From: Clusia tigrina
Lineage: Eukaryota; Arthropoda; Insecta; Diptera; Clusiidae
DNA length: 64,000 nt
Direction of reading: 5' to 3'
NCBI GenBank assembly: GCA_920105625.2
Contig: OV050033.1
Span: forward strand, 129,517,821 to 129,581,820
Shown here: piece by piece, positions 48,885 to 61,870 of the stretch
Layout of the letters: each line of letters begins with the position of its first letter
Position numbering within the stretch: position 1 is the stretch's first letter
Position numbers and translations under genes: made by a program
The notes under the pieces: generated by a model
Database searches by the model: none
What the model was told of the DNA's origin: nothing
Seen by the model: the letters and a program-made list of their open reading frames with translations, nothing else

Positions 48885-49290
48885 CAGGATTCGCATTCAA
48901 ATAGAAATGTAAATGCATATTTGTAATCATTTTCCAATGCGATGAAATATTCGTATTCACATTCGGAGTGCAATGGAATATTCATATTCACATTCGAATG
49001 CCAGAGAAGTCACATTCGGAATTCGAGGTAATATTCAGAGATTTACATTTAAAATTTGAAGGAATATTTGTGTTCACATTCGGAATGAGAGGGAATATTC
49101 ATATTCACATTCGGAGTACGAGGGAACATTGGTATTCTCATTCGAATGTGAGGGGGACTTGTATTAACACTCAGGTATGCGGAATGTGAGGGAAAATCCG
49201 TATTCATATTCGGAATGTCAGAATTTCGTAATCACAATCAAAACGATGGAATAATCGTATTCACATTCGAATGCGAGTAAAGAAATCTGA
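48885..49290. repeat. Degenerate 31-bp tandem array, about 12 copies
   Basis: Units such as cacattcggaatgagaggga plus atattcatatt repeat at close to 31 bp through most of the stretch, with some shortened units near 49000-49040 and 49160. Confidence 0.88.
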
Positions 49291-49671
49291 GTGCATATAT
49301 ATTCCTGCAGTAAAATGTCAAAATTGTTCCTTAATATAACTATGGGCGTAAGTTGAGGAAATGAAGTCAACTTGGTGAGAGAGACTTAGCCCTAAGATAT
49401 TCTAAGACTATGAAATTATTTTTGGGACACTTCTCTGTCCAAATGTTGAAAATGACCTTTTTACAAAGTTACTGAATCGTCACAAAATTGTTTTCAATGA
49501 AATCCTCTTTGAATCTGCATAAAATTTTAAATATTTCCTTCTCTATACAGTTTTATATAACTTCTAATATATAATTTAATAATTAAATAAATTCTGAAAG
49601 AATATACAAATTAATTGAAATATTTAATGAAGCAATATCTAATAAAAAATTATCCTGTTCTATTTATGATA

Positions 49672-49679
49672 CTCTAAAT
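49672..49679. repeat. 8-bp target-site duplication of hAT MITE 2, left
   Basis: CTCTAAAT, repeated at 50266-50273; fits nTnnnnAn. Confidence 0.85.
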
Positions 49680-50265
49680 CAGCGATGTCCACGCCGAACA
49701 AAAATAAGCTCCGGTAGCTCCGAGCAAATAAAAGGCATTCTCATATACTTTACACAGATTGAGCGTACCTCGCCCTTTACCTGAAGCTACGACTCCACTT
49801 CACCAACATACCAATTGTGAAAAGCAAATTTGTTTTTGTTTTTTGTACATGCGAAACACGAAAAAACAAAAATGTTTGTGTCTCTTTGGGAATTTATGTA
49901 CAGTAGGACTGCGTTAATGTGTTTGCCTATGATTTCAATTTTGTTTAAAGTTAAAATTAATTGAATTTACATTCAATATAAGTTTAATATAAATTAATTA
50001 AACTTATTTGAACCTAATTTAACATAATTTGTTGACTTTTGCCATTCAGCAGTATTATATTATTAATGTTTGCGCGTTAACATTTGTACAGTTTATACGC
50101 AACTAAATGCAAATACTTTTTATTGGCGTTATTGAGCGTTTACGTTGACAAGATTGCAAGTATGTACTTATCTGTTACGGTCGTATTCATTTTTGTTTTT
50201 GGTGGGAGAGTAAGGGAGTCGTGTTATTTTCTCTAGCTCGGATAAATTTTTCATGGACATCCCTG
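49680..50265. mobile_element. hAT-type MITE 2, 586 bp
   Basis: Ends CAGCGATGTCCA (49680-49691) and, reversed, CAGGGATGTCCA (50254-50265), a 12-bp terminal inverted repeat with one mismatch, flanked by perfect 8-bp duplications. Subterminal agctccggtagctccgagc on the left and gctcgg (reverse ccgagc) on the right may be binding motifs. Inside there is no ORF. The ends differ from MITE 1, so it belongs to another family. Confidence 0.85.
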
Positions 50266-50273
50266 CTCTAAAT
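50266..50273. repeat. 8-bp target-site duplication of hAT MITE 2, right
   Basis: Second copy of CTCTAAAT. Confidence 0.85.
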
Positions 50274-50960
50274 TACTATTTTATTATTAATTTATTATTA
50301 TTACTATTATTATTAATTTATTATTATTACTATTATTATTAATTTGCATTATTATTATTCCTTCAATTCGTATTCTTAATTATACAAACGATATTTTCCC
50401 CCATTTCTTATTATAATCAATCTCTAAAAAAATCTTTTTATGATACTCTAAACATTATAAATAACATTTTCTCTTTATAATTAATCAATCTCTAATAAAA
50501 ATAATCCTCTATTTATGATACTCGAAATTTTATAAAAGATATTTTCCCTATAATTAATCATTCTCTAATAAAAAAAATCTTCTATTTATGATCCTCTAAA
50601 TTTTATTTACAATATTTTTCTATATAATTTATCAATGTTTAATACAAAATTATCCTTTGTTTACACTAAATTTTATATACAATATTTTCTTCATATAATT
50701 AATCAATCTCTAATAATAATAATAATCCTCTATTTATAATACTCTAAAATTTTATTTACAATATTTTCTTTATATAATTTATCTTTTAATTATACTTAAT
50801 CTCGAATAAATAATAAATAGTATTAATAATTTTATGAATAGTAATTCCTTGCAATATAATAAAGATTATAAATAATTCCCCATATAATTAATAAATGAAA
50901 AAAATCTTCTCTTTATAATACTCAAAATTTTTTATATAATTGAATGCACGAAAATTATTT

Positions 50961-51780
50961 AAAGAAAAATATATTTCAATAAGAAAATTCAAATAATTTT
51001 CTATAATATTTTATATAAATACACTTAAACAATTAAAAAAGTAAAATTAAAATTCTCTAATTTTCTGGGCCAATAAAAAAAATATCTTAATATTAAGTAC
51101 TGCATATGGCGGGGTCTTTCCCACTACGGCTTCTTAACGCCACACGAAAAGAATGTTTTTTAATTATTCCCCCGTTGTTGGTGCTGCTGTTATTGTTGTA
51201 GCTGCTATTGTGCCACTACAAAGCTATACACACACAGGACACACACACGCACACGTAGTCGTAAGCAGCATAGCGCGGCATTAGCATTTGAATAAAAGTG
51301 CTTTTTTCGCCACTATTTAGTTTGTGTAGACACGTCATTGTTATGTAACAGCGCGTGAGAGAGAAAGAGCTGTTTTATTTTTGCGTTACCAACCGCGCAC
51401 TGACGACACTTTTTGTTCTTTGCTTTACTGCAAAGAAATCAATAAATCATTGAACGGTTTCGGTTTTTATGTGGCAGTGTAAAATTGGAGAAAAATTTCC
51501 GGTTTTTACACGCTTCCGTTGCGCTGCGGTATGGAAGGTCATGTCAACAGCTCGTTTGGCTACTCAGTGACATCACGCGAAGAGGAATTTTTCTTATGCG
51601 CTAATTTTCAACAATCAATAGATGACAATTATCAGTGATAACTGTTATCCACCCACAATTTTGGCCCTAATCATAAACTCAATTGAAATGCAACCTAAGA
51701 AAACAAAAGACAAGTTTATGAATATTGAGACTAATTTTTATAAATTAATTTATGATTATCAGTGATGAATCCCAAATACA
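50961..51780. other. Spacer, more balanced composition, no recognised gene
   Basis: Has gttgttggtgctgctgttat and (CA)n tracts near 51170-51255, then a GC-richer part to 51600. The word ttatcagtgat occurs at about 51630 and 51756. Confidence 0.45.
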
Positions 51781-52790
51781 AATGATCTTAATTTAATATA
51801 CATATATGTAATATTTTAAATAAAATGTAATTTATTTTAATATTAATATTATAAATTATTATTGTGATTAAGTATAATAAATAAATATATAAATAAATAA
51901 ATACATCTTTTACCATTATATATGTATTTTTTAATTTATATTTAAAATACATTTTTTTCACAATAATTTATTTGTTTGTATATTTTTTTTAAATAGATGC
52001 ATTTTATAATAAATTCTTTTTTAAATGAATATTTGTTATAATTTTTTTTTATTTATAATTAATTTTTTGTTAAAAAAAAATGTGTATTAATTTTTTTTTA
52101 AATACATTTTTTTATAATTATTTTTTTTATTAATTTTTCATTATTAATTTTTTCTTTACAAAAATTTTTTTATCATTAATTTTTTTTGTATAATTTTTTA
52201 AATATTTTTTTTTAAACTAGACTTGTGATATAATAAATTTTTTTAAAATAAATATTTTTTATAATTAATTTTTTCGTAATTATTTTTTTAGTTAATTCCT
52301 TGTTTCAAATAAATTTTCTTTGTGTATTAGTTTGTTTTTAAATATATTTTTTTGTAATTATTTTTTTTATATTAATATTTCATAATTAACTTTTTTTTAA
52401 ATTAAATTTGTTTATAATTGACTTTCACAATAAATTTTTTTTAAATAAATGTTTTTTATCATAAAATTTGTTTTTATAATTAATTTTTTTTTAATAACAA
52501 TTTATTTAAATACATTTTTTCACAATTAATTTTTTTGTGATTAATTTTTTATAATAATTTTTTTTTTTTAATTTGTTTTAGAATTGATTTTTTTATATAA
52601 TAAATTTTTTTCATTAATTGAAGTGACCTCATCATTTACTAATTTCTCTAATTTTTCAGTGCGTACTTTTGCTTTTGTTAACAAAATTCAAAATTGCGTA
52701 TTAATTTACATTTATTATTATATTTTTTCGTAACTTTTTCTCTCATTAATTTGTATTTATTTTTTTATTTATTTATATTTTTCTTAGTAA
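51781..52790. repeat. T-rich low-complexity tract
   Basis: Homopolymer T runs separated by aattaatt and aaataaat words; the phrase aattaattttttt recurs many times with variable spacing. Confidence 0.8.
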
Positions 52791-53890
52791 TCGCGTGTGC
52801 ACTCAGTTAGTGAAGCTATTTATTTTGTTGTTATCGTGGCTGTAATTGGAGGGACTGAAACAAGTTTTTGTGTGGTTGTTTTAATGAACATTTTTGTCAT
52901 TGTGGTTTTTTACATTTTTTTTTTTTTTTTTTGTATTGTTTGTTTTTTGAGGATTTATTGGCTTATTTTAAATACATACATTATAATTTGTAGCAATTGA
53001 GCACGGCTCTAGTCATTTCATTTCGCAAATTAACTCTTCAATTCGCCTTCTTATTGCCATATGCATGCCCCATGTGGGTCAGGGTCAGATGTCGAATATT
53101 ATTTTTGTTTATTTTTTAAACGAAAATTGGTGCAATTTCAACGTATTTTTTCATACATTCACTTTGCTATTCGAATAGTTCCAATTGCTTCGTTTTTGTC
53201 CTAGAGCTATTCAATATCTCATCTGCATTCCAATGGGCAGAGCAATATGAAATACGATGTGGACATACACAGAGCCAAATATGCCTTCTAAGACTTAAAA
53301 GATCGTCTCTATGAACAGTTTCTAGACCAAGGAAGAAGGCAAAAATGAAGACATTTTCATAGAAAGTCTTTTTAATTTTATGATTTTATTATAACAAATT
53401 GAATTCTGTGCCTTCCTTAAAGGAAACAAATCTCTGTGCTTATTTATGCCTAGAAAATAATTAAAATATTTCCAAAAAACATAAATTCGATATCGAAAAC
53501 TTTGATTTAACGCATTATTTTATTGATCCGTTGCTATGACTAGGAGAGTTCTTTCGTTTCTATGTGATATATCTGTGCTTCCCCTTCTGTATTAAATAAT
53601 CCTCTCACCCACCTTGAACTCGACTTTCTCTATTGTACTCAACTTTTGGAGCTGACGTTGTTCAACTTCCAGATTCCTGCGTGTTCCCCGAATTCGAAAT
53701 GCGTACGCACACAAAACTCAGAAGTTTCCAAATTTCCATAAATCGTAGTTCAACCAGTTTATTTTAATATGAATGCGCGGATACGACAAAAAACTTACCG
53801 GCACAGCTAGAAATAATTTGGAAATTCAGAGTTCAGAATTTAAAATAGTAAAAAGAAATATAATAAAATAATTTCCAATAATTTTGAGTA
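52791..53890. other. Spacer without recognised gene
   Basis: A hydrophobic 67-codon frame (52797-53000) is composition-driven (T20-class run inside). No motif elsewhere. Confidence 0.45.
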
Positions 53891-54565
53891 CAATTTCTCT
53901 AATTAAATTTTTCGCTTATAAAGATTCTTTTATACATATTTATGCTATTTATTTATTTTTTTTAAATATATAATATATTTAAATGTATATATTTAGTTTA
54001 CATTTCTCTAATTTTATATAATTTAATAATCTAATTCTATTATAAAAAAAATGAATTTTTTAATTAGTTATTATTTAAATGTTTTCTTATTTTAATTAAT
54101 TTCTTATGTTTTTTTAACATTGTAATTAATTTTTTTTTAAATTTGTTTCTATAAGTTTTATAAAATAATTTTTTTTTTAAATTTATTTAATTTTATATAC
54201 ATATTTTCTTTACTATATTAATAATTTGTTTTCTTTTTATAATATTTATGTATTTTTTTCTATAATTTGGTTAAAATAATTTTTTCAGCTGTATAGAATT
54301 TTTTAATAATTTTTGACTCAGAATTTTTTTAATAATTTTTTTATATATTGTTTACTGCATTATTTTTACTTATTTAACCATTTTTTTATTTCAAAATTAT
54401 CTTTTCTCCTACTATTTTTATTATTTTGTCAATAAAATTATTCTCTGGGAGTTATTTTATAATTTTTTTCTTGATTTTGTTTTAATTGTTTTTTATATTG
54501 TTTCTCTATTATTATCTTATTTTATATTTTTATCTATAGATTTTTTTTTAATAATTTCCCCTATA
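53891..54565. repeat. T-rich low-complexity tract
   Basis: Same character as the 51.8-52.8 kb tract. Confidence 0.78.
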
Positions 54566-55640
54566 AAATGTATTAAAAGTATAATTGCATCACCCGAGGT
54601 GCTAGTCTACAACTGCAGACCTTTTAATACCCTCGCTTGAATGCAATTAAATTTCTAAATTATAGTTTATATTAATCAATAGATGACATGTAATTACGCT
54701 GTCAGTGATGTCAGCGTATGTGCAATTAATATCAAATTAATTACTTGGAAGTATTTCTGTTGAGGAAGCTGCCAGAGTACTCTTGACTCTCGACTGTTAT
54801 AGCAGAGCAGTGTACAAATATCGTAGATTTTATTATAAACAAATAAAGCTCTCAGGGTTTGAATTCGTCTGCAATTAAGATAAAGTTTCTTAGCAATAAA
54901 GCGAAGCAGGCACGTCCATTTAAAGAGGCTAGATTTGTATAACTCTTTCCGAAATATAACTTCATCCTTTAATTTGGGGGCCTTGAAATCTAAACCCTAA
55001 TTCTAAAATCATGTGTGCTTTGAAGCGTCTTTAAAAAACTCATTTAACTAAAAGTGGAAAATGGCAAACTGACTCCATAAGAACTTTCAATGGTCTTACG
55101 AATTCCCTTTTAACCAGATTACAGCCCGTTCACTTCTAATCCCTTTATCTTTATCTAACTTTCCTTATCTCACATACATACATATATATTTCTATTATTT
55201 GTGCCATGTTCCATGTGCCCACGTTCTTTCCACCTCTACTCAGGCACATTCCGGTTAGTTGGCTTATTAGCGCATTTACGTGACAGGCTCATTAATAAAG
55301 AAAACACTTAATGTTAGCAAATAAAATTCTTTGCAAATTATTAAAAATTTTTAAATTTATTTACGCCATCGCCAATGCAGGTAGCATTGAGTTCCTCGGT
55401 CTAATCAGAACGGCTGAAATCACATGATCGTGCTAATGACCACGGTCTACAAACGCATGGCTATGCGACTAATTCTCACTTGAATCTGTTACATTTTCTT
55501 TTTTCTTCCACTATTCTATTCTATATAAAAGGTATTCATTTATATAGGTAGATAAGTACGTTTAATTGGCTGCAGGGGTACTGCTATATACGAGGAGTAT
55601 TAAGTATCCCAGCAGACAATGTGGGCTCAGTTGCATGGAC
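54566..55640. other. Spacer without recognised gene
   Basis: Contains a 10-bp inverted repeat (gtattaaaag at 54570-54579 and cttttaatac at about 54630-54639) around a 50-bp centre. Nothing else noted. Confidence 0.45.
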
Positions 55641-55659
55641 TTGGGCGCAATTGCAGCCG

Positions 55660-55920
55660 AGATACACATAAAATTTACAAATTTGTTTATTTTAATAATA
55701 AGAAAACATTTTTTTAATTTAATAATTATAAAAAATTTATTTAATAATAACAAACAATCTAATAAAATTAATGATAATAAAAAAATTATTTTATTCAAAA
55801 ATAAAAAAAAAAATATTTTATTCAATAATAATAAACAAATTGTTTTTTTTAATAATTAGAAAAAAAAATTTTATTTAATAATTAGGAAAAAGAAAAAATT
55901 GATTTAATAATAATAAAAAA
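55660..55920. repeat. AATAATAA-type low-complexity tract
   Basis: Repeated ttaataataa words with poly(A) and poly(T) runs; frames on both strands over it are Asn/Lys- or Phe/Leu-rich artefacts. Confidence 0.8.
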
Positions 55921-55929
55921 TTCACTTGC

Positions 55930-56540
55930 GAATATTAAGGAAGTATTTTTGATACTCTCTCAGTGAAGTAATATTCTGTTAGATTAAGAAAAAAGGTGTG
56001 AGAAATCCAGGATATACTCAGCTCACTAATTCATGGTGGACATAATCGTGAGAGTAATATTCCTAGTTAGTTTATTCTCACATAATTTCTAGTCATCAAA
56101 CCGACATATTCTAGTAAATTTATTCAGTGTCCAGATGAAAAAAGATTGTGTAATTATATTTAAATGATATATTAAATCTATATATAGGAGGTACTCTGGG
56201 AGTAGACCTCTACCAGTTAAGAAATGTTCTATACGATTAAGAAAGATTTTGCAATTATTTTTAAATGTACATCTATAGGAAGTACTTGAGATTAAACATC
56301 TCTCAGGGCTTGAAAATTGAATTAGTTTACAAAAGATTGTGTAATTATTTTTATATGATCTTTTAAATATATATCTATAGGATGTACTTGGGAGATTGAC
56401 TCAGTAAAGTAATTTTCTGTTGGATAAAGAAAGATAGTATAATTATTGTAACTGATCTTTTAACATGGGAGTAGTAGACCTCTCTCAGTACTTCCTATAA
56501 ATAGTTCGATTAGATTAAGTTGTGTAATTATTTTTAAATT
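55930..56540. repeat. Degenerate ~90-105-bp tandem array, about 6 copies
   Basis: The phrase gattgtgtaattatttttaa recurs at about 56140, 56246, 56335, 56425 and 56515, each followed by atctatagga(g/t)gtact and ctctcag blocks. Confidence 0.82.
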
Positions 56541-57470
56541 AACTCGATATTAACGAGTCGCAGGCAAAGGGCAATCAGCAAAGAAAAAGGATAATCAGAT
56601 AAATCAAATAATTGTTCTCGTTGATAAAATAGAAACGTGATATCTGATACGATATGAGAATCTGTTATGGCATATTTGTCCCCCATTCCCTGCTCGGTTG
56701 CTTTGGCCGTGTGTTCCCAACTACACACACTCTCGCACACGCACACACACAGAAGAGCTGGTATTAAATAATCAGCGCGATAATGTCGTCCACACGCACT
56801 TGGAAACTTTTTTTTTTGTCTTTCATTCTTTTTTATACACATTTAATTTATTTAAGTTTAAAAAGAACTTTGATCAGTGATAACGCCACTCAAGCTCCAT
56901 TCTGCGTGTAGGGCGCCTTTTATGCAGTTACTCGCACATATAAAAATGTTAATAAAAACACTCAATTCCTCGGTCTCCCTTTTGAATAATTAATAAAACT
57001 TTCACTTTTTATGCTAATTATTAGTATTATTTTAATCTGTATTCATATAAAATTGAATTCCATTATTTGTGCTTATATTTCAAATGTCATGAACGTGTAA
57101 TTTCTATAATTGAACTCGTAATAATTTGTTGAACAAAATCATTTTTAATTGAAAAAAAGATAAAAACAAATCCAAGAAAAAAATCATGCTTTGTAATTGA
57201 ATCCGTTTGCTTCGTGCTTTTCACGCTCTCCACTCTCAATGTCAACCCAGTCAGATTGCCCCATAATGACTACCTCACTTGTCTACTACGCTATTCGTCA
57301 TTAGATACATGTCTAAATATCTATATGCCTGTGTGTGTATGTAAATATATATTTTACCTCATCAAACGATGCCGCGATTTATTTTATGCTCAGGAAAAAA
57401 CTAACTGTAATAAATATTTATTATTATAATTAATTACGGTTTAATGACGGTGGTCGGGTACTCTACAATC
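56541..57470. other. Spacer without recognised gene
   Basis: A (CA)n near 56720-56750 and AT-rich sequence after 57000. No motif. Confidence 0.45.
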
Positions 57471-57474
57471 AATA

Positions 57475-58060
57475 ATCACACGGAGTGAATTCGACTGAGT
57501 TCATGAAGAAGAGGGTCTTAGACCTCCACTCTGACTTATAACTTGATGTGTCTAATATGAAATTGTTCTAAACAAGACAATATACTATATATTGTATACT
57601 ATTATTCTAGAGTGGAACTGAAACTAGCGTCGTTGATTAACTCTAGAATAAGGACATTCAACTCAAGGTTCAGTTCAAAGTCCCTTACGAAATTCACGGA
57701 CTGAATTAAACTGAGTTCATCAAGAGGAAGGTCTTACACTCTGATTTATAACTTGTTTTTCTGAACAAGACTAATATTGTTCTAAGCCTGACCTGAAACT
57801 AGCGTCGTTGATACACTCCAGAATCAGGACATTCCACTCAAGGTTCAGTTCAAAGTCCCTACTTACGAAATTCACATAGTGATTCAACTAAATTCATAAG
57901 GAAGGTCTTAGACCACTCTGAGTAATGCTGATATAAACCATATAAAATTGTTCTACACAAGAATAATATACTACCTGACCTGACACTCCGGAATCAGAGT
58001 GTACACCTCTATATCTAGTTAAAAGTCCCTACTTACTCACTTCAGAATCAGCGTCAATAT
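57475..58060. repeat. ~180-215-bp tandem repeat, about 3 copies
   Basis: Repeated blocks: gaattcgactgagttcatga (57487), its variants at about 57702 and 57882, with ctgaaactagcgtcgttgat and caaggttcagttcaaagtcc between them in the first two units. The third unit is more decayed. Confidence 0.85.
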
Positions 58061-58640
58061 TTAGTTAGTCTATACATTAACAGAAACTCACAGACCGGGA
58101 GTTATTATTATTTACATACATTTATTTTCCTAACATACGGACTTATCCTTAAGATTTTATATAATAATAAATTTCCTGCTTGTTGACACAATAATCTATG
58201 AAATCTCCTGTTTTTTGACTGAATAATCAATATAGGCTTAATACAGTAATCCTTCACCTCTTCCGATACTCATTATATTAAAAACATGAGTCAAAATTTT
58301 AGAACATTTCTTTCTTACGAGTACATATATAAAGCAGATTGATTATTCCTCAATCTATTCGACTAAATCTATTCAATTATTCCTCAGTGTATTTGTCAAT
58401 TCCTTTACTGAAAATTTTCAATTTCTATTTTCAATTTGTTTTTTGTTAGATTTATTTTATTTAATTTATTCAAGTTTGGCTTTGTCACAATTGAGGAACG
58501 TGACCAACCTTTTCAACTGAGATATATGGGACCGCCCTTTACTGAAAGTACCCTGAACTGATTTCTTCCTCTTGTGCTTCCTCGTAATATTTTTCCTAAC
58601 TGAATGTGTTAATGACTATTCTGATACCATTCTTGGGTCC
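58061..58640. other. Spacer without recognised gene
   Basis: AT-rich, no motif. Confidence 0.4.
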
Positions 58641-58649
58641 CTCCCACCA

Positions 58650-59200
58650 TCTTCTTGATATAATCGATCATTTCTTTATTGATAGTGTCCTTGATTGTAT
58701 CGATATTCTTATTAAATCTTTAGGAATATTATCCCTCTGATATTATATTCTCATATATTATAATTCTCTAATATTATCATTTTCTTTTTAATCCAATTCG
58801 TGATTTATCGTTTTGAGATTATATTCCAAGATTGTTTCTTCATAAATTTGAAGTGATAGATAATATAATTTTTAACAGAATCGTTGATTCTATCCTTATT
58901 CTTCTTCAATTTATAGGAATATCACTCTAATGCAATTATCTCATGTTCCTTAATCCAAGTCCAGAATTATCTGCGATTGATTTCAAGTTCTTCATAAGTG
59001 AAGAATGAAATGATTGATAACTTCTTCATTGACAAAATCGTTGGTTGTATCCATATTCTTCTTCAATTATAGGAATATTATTATACTGAAATGATCTTCT
59101 CTCTTTTTATAGTATAATTCTTTTTTTTAACTAATCAAAAATTTAATTTTTGAACACTTCTCTTCGATTGTTTCCAAGTTCTTTAGAACTACCTTCCTCA
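58650..59200. repeat. Degenerate ~155-200-bp tandem repeat, about 3 copies
   Basis: gattgtatcgatattctt... taggaatatta, gattctatccttattcttct... taggaatatca and ggttgtatccatattcttct... taggaatatta occur at about 58693, 58888 and 59044, with matching flanks (caagttcttcataa / aagattgtttcttcataa). Confidence 0.75.
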
Positions 59201-60258
59201 GAATATCTCTAATTTAATAGCATCTTAAATTGAAAATACCAGGTACACCTCCCATAAACTTCTCCAAGATTTCATGAACCACACTAAAAATGGCAATTAC
59301 CTTACTCAGAGTTTCTCAATTTGATACCATGTTCTACTGAAACTACCTGGGATACTTCCATGAACTTCTTCATCGCTCTAAGAACTATGTTACTAGATCT
59401 CTTAAGATACAATTCTCAATAAGGTTGTTATACGATTTATATACAATTTTTAAAATTTAGACATTGCTTTGTATGAACAAATTTAAACATTGCACCTCTG
59501 AATAGAATCGGTGGGGACATCCTGGCCACTTCGGATATTACTAACAAAACACCTTCACTCTTTAAGTAGTTTTTCCTTTATGAAAAGCTAGAAAATACGT
59601 TGCCGAAAAACCCAGTTAGATACACCAAACAATATAGAGGTCATATTGTGGAACAATCATCATTCACACAGAACAGACTGATTAATATACATATATATTA
59701 TATATACTCAAAAATAATTCATTGATTCCATTTAATTAAATTTGACGCTGCGTAACATTCTCAATTCAAAGCCCGTGTCACTTTTTTGCCCAACACTCCA
59801 CTCACAAAAGGCTTTTTCAAATATTTCTGGAATTGGCGGGAAAAGTCTACGCACGTAGCTCAGGCTGACGTCATGAAGCATTTTCTCCAGGAATGTAGCT
59901 CATGCTCGTCTAATACTATTAACATTTGACACGTTTTCCAAGCAACAAAAATAAATAAACTGTTCGCTGTTTTTGCACTTTATTGACATGAATCAATTAA
60001 CAAAAACAAAACCAATGAAACTCGAAACCGGCACCATTACACGCTTCTCGCATTGACGAGCGTTCCACATCATTGCCCCACCACCACTCACTCACCAGCT
60101 CCAGCGGAGGAATGCCGCACAACACGAGCTGCCGATTTTGACACAAATGTTGTAGAAAACGATTTACTGGGAAATATTAAAATTTTTATTGCGCAAAAAA
60201 TTTCCGTTTGGGGTGTTTTTTGCAAACAAATTTTTAAATTATAGTTTATTGAACTAAA
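59201..60258. other. Spacer; possible leader of the candidate exon that follows
   Basis: 59220-59400 has a weak duplicated phrase (actacc...gaacttcttcat). From about 59870 composition is more balanced. No promoter motif was identified. Confidence 0.35.
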
Positions 60259-60420
60259 ATGACACATACTGAGGGGAGTGTGATGGATTCAGGAAGCAGT
60301 GTTGTCACTTTACCAAACCTTGGAAGAATTTACCACGATGAGAAACGTCGAACATCGTTTTTTATAATTTTCTACGAGAATTATTCTCAGAGTAATCAAC
60401 CTGGCACTGTACTGATGTGG
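60259..60420 (+). CDS. Weak candidate coding exon, 54 codons
   Basis: ATG at 60259 (gaactaaaatga context, A at -3) opens MTHTEGSVMDSGSSVVTLPN and continues through LGRIYHDEKRR to TVLMW. It then either stops at TGA (60421-60423) or is spliced at gatgtg|gtgagt (donor from 60421). I recognise no domain. Support is only the donor match and start context, so this may well be chance. Confidence 0.18.
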
Positions 60421-60659
60421 TGAGTTTCAATTTAATTCACCACACGTTAAAAAATTCGACCATACTTCTGGTTCTACTTTATTTACTTGATCACTGTCAC
60501 ATTATTTAAACTATATCTTATAAATAAATAAATATAATTTCACATAAATCAAGAAAATATATAAACATATTTGATATAATCCACCCAAATGTTTCATGAC
60601 AGTCTCTCTTTCTCTTTTTACTTTTTTTCAAAATAACATTTCTAATTCACCAAAACCAC

Positions 60660-60905
60660 TTGGCTTCCCAAAGTTGCCAAAATTTCACTAGTTGCCAAAT
60701 TTATACCAACGCCACTTGGATCATTCAGAATCATATGCAAAGTTGCCAAATTTAATTGAATTAATTGAATCTACCCAAAAGGTTTCAACAACATTCTTCC
60801 GTTATTATTTTGTTGTTTTTTTTCAACGTAAAATATTCACCAAATCCGCGCGTCATCCCAAACAAATTTCACTAGTTGTCAAATTTATACCAGTGTACCA
60901 AACTC
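60660..60905. repeat. Direct duplication, copies about 187 bp apart
   Basis: aatttcactagttgccaaat plus ttataccaa at about 60680 matches aatttcactagttgtcaaat plus ttataccag at about 60865. A preceding attcaccaaa...cccaaa block also matches. Confidence 0.75.
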
Positions 60906-61640
60906 AAGCCTGAATCTTACAGGATATCATGCATATGTGAGCATATATATTTACATGGAGCTTTTAAGGTATAGTTTTGTGCTTCACGACAGCTTTGACG
61001 GTGTGCAGGGACATTTGAAAAGCTCCACATACAATTTAAGCACGAGTTGTTTTAAGCTCACAGTCAATAAGCATTAAAAGCATTTGTGAATGTTGTAAAT
61101 TAGACACCACGGCTAAAAAACGGTTGAAAATTTATGGTATATTAACTTTATAAACAAGCACTATAAGCCATTAGGAACATGCTTTAAAAGTGCTTCCAAA
61201 TTGTGTTTTTTTTATAAATCTCGAACGGCACAATTCTCATACTTTTATTATAAACCCATAGAAAAATTTCTTTTATAAAGGTTTATAATGATTCTTATAA
61301 ATTTTTCTAATGAAACATTGTTAGAACAATCAAAGTTATTATAGAGCTTATTTTGTCCAAGCATGCTACATCAATACTGTGATAAAAACCTTATTTCAAA
61401 CGAATCTCCAGCTTCAAATCTCAGTTTCGACTGTTGTTTCTCTCTTAATGTATCCTTATTGAATACTTCCACATCAGCTGAACAAACTTTCAATGTCTCC
61501 CGATGTTTACCACACCCATGACCCAATTATTATAATGATATAAAATATATGTTTATAATAAGTAGCTGAGGTTCCACCTAAACTTTCACGTGATGTGATT
61601 ATTTCAGCGTTATTTACTTTGATTGGTGCTCCCCCGGAGG
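60906..61640. other. Spacer without recognised gene
   Basis: AT-rich, no motif. Confidence 0.4.
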
Positions 61641-61644
61641 TGAG

Positions 61645-61870
61645 AACAGAAGTTGAAAGTGGAACAGACAGAGAGAAGGAAAGTGGGAGAGAAGGAAAGT
61701 GGAACAGAGAGAGAGAGAAGGAAAGTGGAGAAGGAAACAGAGAGAGAAAAGGAAAGTGGTACACAGAGAGAAGGAAAGTGGAACATAAAGGGAAAGAAAG
61801 TGCAACAGAGAGAGATAGATAGACAGATATAACAAGTTGAAAGTGGCACAAAGATAGAGCGAAAGTTGAT
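61645..61870. repeat. Purine-rich tandem repeat (gagaaggaaagtggaacaga)
   Basis: About nine gaaagtgg-type units with variable agagag spacers, nearly all purine on the plus strand. The repeat gives Ser/Phe/Leu-rich shadows on the minus strand. Confidence 0.9.

Larger units (their letters stand above)
49500..50960. repeat. AT-rich tandem array with ~80-90-bp unit, interrupted by hAT MITE 2
   Basis: The phrase tatttatgatactctaaatt followed by ttatatacaatattttc and aattaatcaatctctaataa recurs at about 49660, 50430, 50510, 50590, 50660 and 50735. A TTA/ATT triplet tract (50275-50350) lies just right of the MITE. Confidence 0.75.

Noticed and set aside
32840..59200. Regularly spaced repeats considered as CRISPR-like arrays
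   Set aside because: Repeats are direct tandem units without unique spacers of fixed length, and the genome is eukaryotic.
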